Assembly: GCA_021397835.1 (NCBI GenBank)
Contig: JAJFZO010000896.1
Coordinates: forward strand, 3,946,501-4,010,500
Direction: 5' to 3'
From: Moringa oleifera
Taxonomy: Eukaryota; Streptophyta; Magnoliopsida; Brassicales; Moringaceae
Length of the DNA: 64,000 bases
Shown: in pieces, positions 12,001 to 23,945 of the stretch
How the letters are laid out: each line of letters starts with the position of its first letter
How positions within the stretch are numbered: position 1 is the first letter of the stretch
Notes under the pieces: model-generated
What the model saw: only the letters and a program-made list of their open reading frames with translations
Told to the model about the DNA's origin: nothing
The model's database searches: none
Position numbers and translations under genes: made by a program

Positions 12001-15000
12001 TGCTTACCTATTTTTTTGGTACAATTGCTGATGTTGCTAAATGTTAGTGCCAGCATTGAGGAAGCCCAGCAATGATCCCATGATAGTCACTGGCATTAGG
12101 AGAACCCAATAATAAGTGCTGGGAAATCGTTAATACTAGTAGATGGCAGTGTGAGCACTAGAGAAACTCAGTAACGACTTAGTGACAGTCATTAGCATTG
12201 GCAAACATCCATGCTGGGTTCTCCCAATGACGACCCAGCGAAAGTTGCTGTCACACGTAGACATGAGGGCAAGCATAAGAGGGGTGAATGACAACCTACC
12301 AGTAGTAGTAGGCACTGAAAGAACCTAATGACTTTTGCATGGTGTCGCTAGTGCTAGTAGACGTCGTGCCAGCTTTGGGAGAACCTAATGACAGCCTAGC
12401 TATTATTGTAAGGCAGTTATTGGTGCTTGTAGATGTCGATGCTAGCACTTTGGGAATCTTAAAGACTCCCCAACTATTGCTATAGGGCACTAGTTAGTGT
12501 CGGTAGACCCTTGTCCTAGCATTGGCAGAGCCTAACAATGACCCAATGACAGTGGGTGGCATTAGGAAAGTCCAACCACAATAATTGGATAATCACTAAT
12601 GCTAGTAGATGCTTGCCACTGCCATTGCCCCAACTGTAATCACTGGTGTAAGTAGACGCGAGGGTAAGAACTAGATGAGCCTGACGATGGCCTAGCAGCG
12701 GTTATTGGCACTGAGAGAGTTAAACAGCAGCTGCGGGAAGCTACAGGTGTTGGTAAGCATTCACGCCTACTTTCGAGGAACCTAACGACTGTCAAGCTAC
12801 TGATGTGAGGCAGTCTGTAGTGTTGGTTTATGTTAGTGCCAACATTAAGGGAATAAATGAATTTCCCAACAATTGTTGTAAGGTAATTACTTGCACTGGT
12901 AAACATCCGTACTAGGTTCCCCTAACGACAACTAAGCAGAAGTCATTAGCATCGACAAACGTGAGGGCAAGCACTAAAAGAGCCGAAACAATAGCTTAGC
13001 AGTAATACATGGCATCAAGAGAGCCAACAACTACAGTGGGGAAGTCGCTGGTGCTAGTAGATGCTTGCGTTAGACTTGGGGGAACCTAAGGATTACTCAA
13101 CTATGGCTATAAGGCAGTTACTGATGTCTACTAACACCAGTACCAACATTAGGGGAACCCCATGGGCTGCACTCCTATTCCTGTGGGTAGTTGCTGGAGT
13201 CGGTAGACACTAGTGCTAGCATTAAGGGAGTCCAACGACGATCCCATAACAATCACAAGTGTTTGGGGGCCCAACAATTATTGTTGAGCTGTCATTATGG
13301 ATGATAGATGCCACTATCCATATTCGGGGAGCTTAATGATAATCTAGCGTTAGGGGAATTGACAACTGCCCAGGTACTATTATAGTGTAATTACCGGTGT
13401 TGGCACACACTGACACAAGCATTAAGGGATTCCATAGACTACTTCACTATTGTTGTGGGGTAGTTGCCCAAGTCGATAGATGCTAGAGCTTGCACTGGGG
13501 GAACCCATTGATGACCTTATGACTATCACAAGCATTAGAAGAGCCTAACGATTGTTGCTGGGCAGCTACTAGTATTGGTAGACGCTAGTGCTACTGGATG
13601 CCAACCATTATCATCACTACAGTGATGGCCCAACAGCTATCGCTGATGTTGGTGGATGCGAGGGTAAGCATTAGAGGAGCCCAACAATGGCCTAGTAGAA
13701 GTTGTTAGCATTGAGAGAGCCCAACGACTATGAAAGGGGAAGTCATATATGTTGGCAGACACTCGTACTAGCTTTTGAGGAACTCAACGACTGCCCAACT
13801 ACTGCTACCAGGTAGTCATTGGTGCTGGTTGACGCTGACGCGAGCATTAGGAGAGCCCAACAACAGGTGCTGTTAGGGGCTAGTATCAGCACTAGGGGAG
13901 CTCAATGACGATGACCTAATACTAGTTACATATGTTGGTAGAGCCCTACAATTAATAGTGGGCAATTGCTTACATTGGCAAACATTTATTCTAGGAGTGC
14001 TTAGCGACGAGCCAAAGATTATCACTGGCGCTAGCAGACATTTATAGTGGCTTCTCCTAGTGATGGCCTAGTGGACGTCAACTAACACTAATGTTTGCAT
14101 TGAGAGAGCCTTGGAACTACCTAACTATTGCTACGAAGTAGTTGCTAGTATCGGTAGATGCTAGTACTAGCACTTGGGAGCCTAGCAACGTCGCTATGAT
14201 AGTTTTTAGCATTGAAAGAGCCCAATGACTACTACTCAGGAGTGGCTAACACTATTTAAGGCTAGCATAGCAGAAGCGGAGTTCAGCGATGATCCAACAA
14301 TAATCACTTGCACTGGTAAACATCTATGTTAGGTTCTCCTAATGATGACCTAGTGACAGTCGCTATTGTAAGCAAAGGAGTCCAACGATGGTGCAGTAGT
14401 AGTAATTGGCATAAGGAAGGCACATTCACTACTTAAGGAAGTCTTGCCAACACTGCCCGAGGAAGTCCCACGTGTTGGCAAACGTCGAAGTCAGCACGAA
14501 TGGAACCTAGGTACTGCTTAGCTATCGCTGTGAGGTAGTTACTAGTGTTAGTAAACACTACTGCCAGTACTAAGAAAATCCAGTGACGACCTCATGATGG
14601 TCATTGACATTAGGAGAGCCGAATGACTATTATTGGGTAGTCACTAGTGCTAGGGGAGCCCAATAGTAATCACTAATACTGGCAGACATCGGTGCTGTGT
14701 TCCCCCAACTGTGGCCTAATGAGAGTAACAAGCATAAGTAGGCACGATGGCAAGTACTAGGACAGCTCAACAATGGCGTAGTAAGAGTAGTAAGCGCAAA
14801 GAGAGCCCAATGACTTTTACGAGGTAATAACTAATGCTAACAGATGCTCGCGCTAACTTTGAGGGAGCCTAATGACTACTTAGCTACAGCAGTAAGGAAG
14901 TTACTTGTGTTGGTAGAGGAAATTACCAACACATGCGGAACCCAAGGACTGGACAGCTAAGTAGTTGCTGGTGTCAATAGATGCCAGCGCCAATATGGAG

Positions 15001-18000
15001 GAAGCCTTGCGATAACCCTATGACAGTCATTAGCATTAGGAGAGCCCAACGGTTGCAGCTGGCCAGTTGCTAACGCTGGTAGACATTTACATGGCTTGCC
15101 CCAATAATGGTCCTATAGAAGTTGCAATCGCACGTAGACTAGAGGGCAAGCCCTAGAGGAGCTCAACCATGACTTAGTAATAGTTATTGGCGTTCAGAGA
15201 GCCCAATGACTGGTACGATGAAATCGCTCATGTTGGCAAATGCTCGTGCCAGTTTTAAGGGAGCCCAACGACCCCATGATAGTCGCTCACATTGGGAGAG
15301 CCTAATAACTACTGCTAGGCAATGACTAACGCTAATCGATGGCTACATGAGCAGTAGAGCAGCTCAACAATGACCTAGTGATAATCATTGGCACTGATGG
15401 ACATCAGCACTAGGTTCACCCAGTGATGGCCCAATTATCGGTGGTGCAAGTAAACATGAAGGCAAGCATAATTGGGGTCAAATGATGGCCTAGCAGTAGT
15501 AGTAGGCATTAGGAGAGCCCAATGACTTTTACACGATATCGTTGGCTCTGGTAAAGGCTTGCATCAACTTTGAAGAAACCCAACAATTGCCTAGCCTATT
15601 GTTGTGAGGTAATTATTAGTTTTTACAGATGTTGGTGCTAGCACTAGGGGAACCCTAGGATTGCTCAACTGTTGTTGCATAATAGTTGCTAGTGTCGATA
15701 GACGCTAGTGCTAGCATCAAAAGTGCCCAATGATGATCTAATGACAATGGCTGGCATTGGAAAGGCCTAACAGTTGTTGTCGAGTAGTCACTAATGCTAG
15801 TAAATGCCAGCCACTGTCATTGCCACAGTGATAGCCCAATTGCTGCCATTGACGCTAGTAGACATAAGGATAAACATTAAAGGAGCCTAATAGTGGCCTA
15901 ACAACATTTGTTGGTATTAAGACACCCCAATGACTATGACTGGGAAGTTATAAGTGTTGGCAAACGCTCATGCTCGCTTGTGAGGAACTTAAATTGCCTA
16001 ACTACTCCTACCATGTAGTCATGGTGTTGGGGTTAATGTCAATGCGAGCATTAGGGGAATTGAGGGACTTCCTAGCAATTGGTGTAAGGTAGTTGCTCTT
16101 ATCGATAGATGCTAATGCTAGCAATGGGGGAGCCTAATGATGACCTCATGATAGTTGCTCGTGTTAGGAAAGCCCAATGACAGCTGTTGGTAGGGCCACC
16201 GTCAACACTAGGGGAAATGAGCTACGATGACCTAATGATAGTTATTGGCATTAGGAAAGCCCTAAAACTATTGCTAGGCAGTCACTTGCACTCACAAGCA
16301 TCTGTAATGGGTTAGCTCAGCAATGATCGAGAGATTATCGTTGGCGCTAGCAAACATTTACAGTAGGTTCTCCAAATGATGACCTAGTGAACGTCAACTA
16401 ATAGTAACACCTGCATTAAGAGAGCCTTGGAACTGCCCAACTATTACTACGATGTAATTACTAGTGTCAGTGGATGCCAGTGCTAGCACTGATGGAGCTT
16501 AGCGACGTCCTCATAATAGTTGTTAGCATTGGGAGAGCCCAACGACTATTGCTTAGGAGTGGCTAGCATTGTCTCAAGCCAGCATATCACTAGGGGAGCT
16601 CAGTGATGACTAATGGCAATTGCTGGTACTGCTAGAGATCCGCGGTGGGCTCCCTCAACAATGACCCAACAACAGTCGCTATTGCACATAAAAGAGTCTA
16701 ACGACGGTGCAGTAGCAATAGTTGGCATAGGGAGGGTATAACAACTGCTTGGGATAAGTCCCTGGTGCTAGCAAACATCAATGACAACACAAGGGGACCT
16801 TAGGTGTCGACGCAAATGTTGTTGTTAATAAAGACTAGTGCAAGCATTAAGGGAATCCAGTGATAACCTTATAATGGTCGTTGGCATTGAGAGAGCCGAA
16901 CGACTACTGTTGAGCAGTCATTAGCGCCAGGGGAGATTAGTGATAACCCAACACTAATCATTAGTGTTGGTAGACATCGATGCTGCGTCCCCCAACTGTA
17001 GACCAACGAGAGTAGCAAGCATAAGTAGGCTTGAGTGTAAGCACTAGAGGAGCTTAACGACTACTACGAGGCAGTCCTTGATGCTTGTAAACGCTCGCAC
17101 TAACTTAGAGGAACCTCATGACTATTTGGCTTCAGCAGTGAGTCATTTTTTCGGTGTTGGCAAATGAAGTTACCAACACATGGGGAACCAAAATTGCCTA
17201 GCTATTTCTGAGGGGTAATTGTTGGTGTCAGTAGATGCGAGTGCTAATAGAGAGGAAGCCTTGTAACAACCCCATGACAATCATTAGCATTGGGAGAGCC
17301 TAATGATTGCCACTAGGTAGTCATGAGCACTGGCAGAGGCCAATACCAACATTAGGGGAGCTTAGCAATGATCGAGCAATAATTGCGATGGCCATCCAAC
17401 AGTCGCTGATGTAGGTAGACATGAGGCAAAAGCATTAGATAGTCCCAACGATGGCCTAACAACAATAATTGGCATTAAAAGAGCCCAATGACAACTATGA
17501 AGAAGTTGATGATGCTAGTAGATGCTAGTGCTAGTTTTGAAGCTCTAATAGAAATTGGGCACTGCCTTGCAATTATTATAGGGTAGTTATTGGTGTTAGT
17601 AGACACTCGTGCTAGTACTAGGGGAGCCTTGCAATAACCCCATAACTATCATTGGCATTGCGAGAACTCAGCAACTACTACTAGGTAGTCGTTGGCACTT
17701 ATAGAGGCCAATAATGACTACTAGCAGTAGTCACTAATGCTGGTAGAAATTTAACTAGGTTGCCCTCACAATGGCCCAACGATAGTCTCTAGCACATGTA
17801 AACATGAGGACAAGCACTAAATGAGCCCCACATTGGCCAATCTACAGTAGTTGGCATTAGGAGAGCCTAACGGCTACTGTGGGGAAGTGGCTAGTATAGG
17901 TTGATGCTGGCACTAGCTTTGGGAGAACTCAACAACTAACCAGTTGCTTTTGTGATGCAGTTTCTAGTGTTGATAGATGCTAGAGCTAGCATTGAGGGAG

Positions 18001-18586
18001 TTTAGTGATGACTCTATGGTAGTCGATGGCATTGGGAATGCTTAACCATTATGGTAAGTAGTTATTGACGCTGATAGATGTAAGAGTCAACAGTAAGGGC
18101 GCTTAGGGATGACCCAATGACCATTCAATGACTGTCACTGACATTGGCAGATGCAAGTGCAAGCACTAGAAAAGCTTAAAGATGGCTTAGCTATAGTAAA
18201 AAGCACAAGGAGAGTCTAACGATTACTGTGTGGAAGTTGCTAGTGCTAGTAGACGCTTGTGCTAACTTTTAGGGAACCCAACAACTACTTAGCTGTTACT
18301 GCAAGGCAGTTGCTGATGTTGGCTGTATAAACTTAGAAGTAGCCCAGCTTTTGCAACAGGGCAGTTGTTGGTATCTATAAGCACTAGCGATAGCATCGGG
18401 GTAAGCCGACGATGACCCTATGGCAGTCATTAGTGTTGAGAAAGCCTATTGGTTGTAGTTAGGCAATCATAAACGTTTGTATATATCGGTGCTAACACTA
18501 GTGGAGCTAAATGATGACCCAACAGCGGTGTTAGGTTCCCTTTATGATGGCCTAGCAGTAGTTATTGGCATAGGTAAATGCGATGG
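9040..18586. repeat. Satellite A block II
   Basis: Same modular family as the first block. It starts in mid-module at GCAAGCACTAGAGAAG, directly after B sequence. From about 12,660 onward the module order parallels 51,315-57,566: anchors 13,290 with 52,160, 14,250 with 53,240, 14,710 with 53,680 and 17,395 with 56,310. About 9,400-10,040 parallels 29,370-30,040. A variant module containing AATCATCAACTT lies near 10,955, and its AATTGACAACTGCCC relative lies near 13,360. The block ends at a sharp switch into B at about 18,587. No genes, tRNA or transposon ends were seen. Confidence 0.9.
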
Positions 18587-18600
18587 CTCGCATGGGGCTC
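18577..18600. other. A-to-B junction (equivalent to 57,567)
   Basis: A sequence ends at AAATGCGATGG and B begins at CTCGCATGGGGCTCCCATG. An intact A module would continue as GAGGGCAAGCAC, and an intact B monomer reads GAGGGTCTAGCTCGCG. Both families therefore carry GAGGG at the point of exchange, which would fit a switch at short homology. The junction at 57,567 has the same breakpoint. Confidence 0.8.
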
Positions 18601-21600
18601 CCATGCCTTGGTTGGCACCCATTTTATGGCCATACGATGGGCCTTCCACCCATGCGATGCGTGCTAAGGTAAGCTATGGCTTGCCTCTTATGCTCATGGT
18701 CTTTGCAATGCAGCTCCCTTTGCACACTCATTATGAAGTCTATCGAGTGATAGTGATGAGGGTCTGGCTCGTGTGGATTGGCCATGACCTAGCTGGCATG
18801 CTTGTTGTGACCGCACATTGGGCCCTTCGCCTATACCTTGCCTATTAGTGGTAACTGCAACTTGCCTCATGTGCCCATGTTTGGTGTAATGCGACTCCAT
18901 TGGCACGCTCATTGGGTAGTCTAGTAAGGATGGTGATAAGGGTCTATCTTATGTGGGACACCCATGGCTTGGCTAACGTGCCTCTTACTTGCATACTAGG
19001 CCTTTCACCCATGTCGCATATGTTGGGGTTAGCCATGGCTTACCTCTTGTACCCTTGGGACGCTCGCTAGGGAGTCTATCAAGGGATAGCAATGAGGGTC
19101 TAGCTCGAGTGGGCTACCCATGTTCTAGCTTGCTCACTTATTATCGCCCTATGCTGGGCCTTCTACCAATGTCGTGCCTGCTCAGAGCAATAGTGGCTGG
19201 CCTCTTGTGCCCATGGTCCATGCTATGTGGCTCCCGTGGCACGCTCGTTGGGCAGTTAATCGAGGAACAATTACGGGGATCCAGCTTGAGTGGGGCACCC
19301 ATGGCTTGGCTGGTGCATTAGTTGCAGCCACACGTTAGGCCTTGTACTCTTGCACTGCCTACTCATGGCAGCCGTGGCTTTCCTTTAGTGCCCATGTCCA
19401 TGCCACACAGCTCCTTTAGCATGCATGCTGGGTAGTCTATCTAAGGACAATAACAAGGGTCTGGCCTGCGTGTGGCATCCATGGTATGGTCGGTGCTTAT
19501 TATGGTCGCATGTTGGGCCTTCCACCCATATGATGCCCGTTTAGGGTCAAAGTGGCTTGCCTTCCATGCCTAAGTTCCATGCTACTTGCCTCCCTTGGCA
19601 TGCTGTTTAGGCATTCTATTAAGGGATAGAAATGACAATTAGGCACATGTGAGGTGCCCATTTCCTGGATGGAGCACTTGTTGCAACTCATGTTGGGCCT
19701 TTCGCCCATGCCACGCCTATTGGGGGTAACCATGGCTTACCTCTCATGCCCATCATCTGTGCAATGTGGACCTCTTGGCACCCTCTCTGGGTAATTTATC
19801 AAGGGGTAGCGAGGAGGATTTAACTCTTATGGGGTGCCTACGGCTTGGCTAATGCCCTTATTGTTGTTGCAAGCTGGACTTTTCGCCTATGTCGTGCTTG
19901 TTAGGGGCAACCATGGCTTGCCTCCTGTGCCTATGTTTCATATGTCATGGCTCCGTTGGCACACCCGCTAGGCAATCCCTTGAGGGATGACATCGAGGGT
20001 CTAGCTCACATGGGGTGTAAATAGGCCTTCCACTAATATGATACCTGCCGAGGTAGTTAGGCTTGCCTCTCATGCCCATTGTTTGTGCAACGCAGCTCCT
20101 TTTGCATGTTCATTCAATAGCCTATCGAGCAACTACGATGAGAGTCAAGCTCGCATAGAGTGCCCATGGCTTGGCCAGGGCGTTTGTTGCGATATCCCTT
20201 CGGGCCCTCTACCCATTACAAGCTTATTAGAGGTAACCGTGGCATGCCTCCCATACCCATGGTCCATGCGATGTAGCTTCCTTAGCACGCTCACTCGACA
20301 ATCTATCGAGGGATAACCATGAAGGTCTAGCTCATGTGGAGCCCCATGGCCTGGCTAGAGCACCTACTACAACTTCATACTAGGCATCTCACCCGAGTTT
20401 TGACTATCGAGGGCACCCGTGGCTTGCCTTTCATGGCCATAGTCCGTCCAATGCAGCTCCCTCTACATGCTCGCTGGGCAGTCTATTGAGTGATAACAGT
20501 AAGGGTTTAGCTTAGGTGGGGGTGCCAATGGCCTAGCTGGTACTCTTACTACGGGCGCACGTTTGGCTTTCCATCCTTACTTTGCCTCCTAGGAGTAATC
20601 GTGGCCTACATCCCATGCCCATGGTCCTTGCAATGGGGCTCCCTTTGCATGCTCGATGGTAGTCCATTGAGCGACAATAATGAGGGTCTAGCTTGCATGG
20701 GGTGCCCATAGCCTGGCTGATGCTTCTATTTTGGCCGCATGTTTGGCCTTCCATCATTCTGCACCTTCTAGAGGTAATCGTGGCTTGCGTCCCGTGCCCA
20801 TGGTCCCTATGACGTGGCTCCCTTGGCACGTTTAATGGGTAGTTAATCGACGGATGATGTTAAGGGTTTGTCTCATGTGGGGCACCCATGGCGACAAACG
20901 CATGTTAAGCCTTTTGCCCTTGGTAGGCCTAGAGGTAGCCATGGCTTGCCTTTCAATCCCATGGTCTGTGCAACCTCGCTCTCTTAACACACTCATTGGG
21001 TAGTCTATCTAGTGACAATGATGACGGTTTTGCTTGCATAAGGAGCCTGTGGCCTCGCTGGCGTGCCTGCTTCAGCAACACATTGGGCCTTTTGCCTATG
21101 CTAAGCTTGTTGAAGACAGCCATGGCTTGCCTTTCATGCCCATGGTCCATGCGGAGTGGTTGCTTTGGCATGCTTGTTGGGTAGTCTATAGAAGGATGAC
21201 ATCGAGGGTGTTACTCGCTTGGGGTGCCAAAGGCCTAGCTGGTGCCTGCTATGGCCATAAGCTGGGCCTCCTACCATGCCATACCTATTAGGGATAGCCC
21301 TGGCATACCGCCTGACCCCACTATCTGTGCGATATGGCTCCCTTGGCATGCTTGCAAAGCAGTCTATTACGGGACAGTGACGAGGGTCAAGCAAGCGTGG
21401 GGTGCCCATGGCCTGACAGGTGTAACATTTTGCGAAATGATGTTAAGCATTTTTTCTCATGCCATTCCTATTGGGGCTAGTCATGGCTTACCTCCTGTGC
21501 TAATGGTCCATGCACTGCAGCTTCTCAGCATGCTCACTGGGTAATTTATCTAGGGATAGTGATAAGGTTTTGGCTCGTGTGGGGTTCCTTTGACCCAACT

Positions 21601-23926
21601 ATCATGCCTGTTGTGGATGCATCCTTGGCCTTCCTCCCACGCTGGGCCTACTAGGGTAGGCCGTGGCTTGTTTCCCATGCCCATGATCCATGCAACGTGG
21701 CTCCTTTGGCACGTTCGTTAGTAGTCTATCAAGGGACAACGAAGATGGTTTGACTAACGTGGGACGTCCATGTCTTCATTAGCACGCCTACTGGCATCCA
21801 CATGCTAGATCTTCCACCCAAGTTATGCTTGTTGGGGGCAGCCGTGGCTTGTCTCTTGTGCCCATGGCCTGTGTGACACAACTCCCTCAACATGGTGGTA
21901 GGGCAGCCTATCAAGGGATAGCGATAATGGTTTTACTAGTGTGGGGTGCCCATGGCTTGGCGGGTGCAATTGCTACAGCCACAAGCAGGGCCATCCACCC
22001 ATGCAATGTTTGTTGAGGGCTATCATGGCTTGCTTTCTATGCCCATGGTTCGTGCGACGTGGCTCCCTTGGCACACTCGTTGGGCAATCTATTGAGGGTG
22101 AGTGATGAAGGTTTTGCTCGTGTGGGGCATTGATGGCCTGCAAGCTTACCTGCTATGGTCGCATGTTGGGCCTTTCACCCATTCCATGCTCCCAATATAC
22201 GCTAGTTGGCCGTTTATCAAGGGATAGTGACAAGGGTCTGACTCGTATCGGGCAACCACAGCCTGGGTGGGTGCTAGCTATGACCGAACGCTGGGCTTTC
22301 CACCCATGCTGTACGTGCTGAGGGTGACTGTGGCTTGCCTTTTGTGCCCATGGTACATTCGAGATGGCTTCCTTGGCACACTCATTGGGTAGTCTAAGAG
22401 GGGATAGTGATGAGGGTCTTTTTTAACGTGAGGCACCCATACATTAGCTAGCAAGCTTGTTAGGCCCCTACATTAGGCCATCCTCTTACATCGTGCCTAC
22501 TGGTGGCAGTTGTGGCTTGCTCCCCATGCCCACGGTCCTTCTTATGCAGCTCCCTTGACATGCTCACTCGACTGTCTATCCAAGGACAATGACAAGAATT
22601 TTGCTCATGTAGGCACCAATCACCTCGTTGGTGCGCCTGTTGCAATAGCATATTAGGCCATCCGCTCATGCCATGCCAGCTAGGGTAAGTCGTGGCTTGT
22701 CTACCATGCACATGGTCCTTGTGACGTAGCTCCCTTAGGAAGCTTGCTGGGCAGTCTATTAGGTGATGATGTCGAGGGTCTAGCTTATGCATGGTGCCAA
22801 AGGCCTAGCTGGCGCTCTTACTATGGCCACTTTCTGCCTTCTACCAATGTCGTGCCTATTAGGTGCAGCCCTAGCTTGCCATACTTACCCACTGTCTAAT
22901 GACATGACTCTCTCGGCACTTTTACTAGGCAGCCTATCAAGGGACAATGAAAAGGGTCTTGCTTGCGTGGAGTGCCCATGGCCTGGTTTAGGTTCCTACT
23001 GTATCTGCATGCTGGGTTTTGTTCCCATGCAGTGCCAGCTAGGAGAAACCGTGGATTACCTCACGTGCATATAGTCCATGCAATACGACTCCCTTGATAC
23101 ACTCAGTAGGTAGTTTAACGAGGTTGATCGACGAAGGTATGGCTCGCGTGGGGCTGCTATGCCTTGGCAGAAGCAACTATAGTGGGTCGCATGCTAGACC
23201 ATTTACCTATGCTATGCTTGATGGGTGCCACCATGGCTTCTCTCCAGTGCCGATGGTTCGTGCGACAGTGACTCCTTTGGCATGCTCACTGGCAGCCTAT
23301 CGAGGGATAGTGACGAGGATTTTACTCGCGTGAGGTGCCCATGGATTGTTAGCATGACTACTATAGTTGTAGGTAGGCCATGCCACGCTTGCTAGAGGCA
23401 GTAATGGCTTGCCTTCCTTGTCCACAATCCACGTGAAGTGGCACCCTTGGCAGGCTTGAACGAGGGACGATGTCGAGGCTTTCCCTCGTGTGAGGTGTCG
23501 AGGGCCTGGCTGGCGAGCATGCTGTGGCTGCATCCTGGGCCTTCTGCCAATGTCTTGCGTGCTGGGGGCTGCAATGGCTTGCTTCTTATGCCCATGGTCC
23601 ATGCAAGAAGGCTTCTCTGGTTTGCTTGCTAGACAATTTATTAAGGGATAGCACGACGATCTTGCTTGTACGGGGTGCCCATGGCTTGGTCGGGCTGCCT
23701 ATTGCAGCTGAATGCTCTTTTACCCATACTGTGCCTGTTGGGGCCTACTGTGGCTTGTTTCTCATGCCTATTGTCCATGCAATACGTCTCCCTTGGCATG
23801 TTCGTTAGGTAGTCTATCGAGGGAATGTGACAATGTTTTTTCTCATGTGGGGCACCCATGGCCTGGTTAGTGCACCTCCTACAACCGCACATTGGGCCTT
23901 CTACCCATGCTGCACTAACAAGGGGC
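18587..23926. repeat. Satellite B block II (~29 monomers of ~181 bp)
   Basis: This is the longest B block. Spacings of the GGCTTGCC box between 18,678 and 21,302 are mostly 176-183 bp. Three intervals are shorter (about 159, 143 and 160 bp), where part of a monomer is deleted. The deletions near 19,050 and 20,005 are also present in the block at 57,567-61,736, so they predate the duplication of the two tracts. The region 22,195-23,150 (about five monomers) is missing from that other copy. Frames of 60-123 codons occur on both strands. Since 181 is not a multiple of three, the frame shifts in each monomer, which argues against coding. Confidence 0.93.
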
Positions 23927-23945
23927 TGTAGCTAGTGTTAGTAGA
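23915..23945. other. B-to-A junction, conserved type
   Basis: B ends at GCACTAACAAGGGGC and A begins at TGTAGCTAGTGTTAGTAGAC. In B the next bases would be AGCCGTGGC, and in A the preceding box is GGGGTAGTTGC. The shared GGGGYAG stretch is the likely site of the original exchange. The same exit occurs at 36,255 and 61,737. Confidence 0.8.

Noticed and set aside
18587..23926. Naming the B block as the functional centromere repeat
   Set aside because: Monomer length alone does not show this; subtelomeric and knob satellites have similar periods. Kept as a testable finding only.
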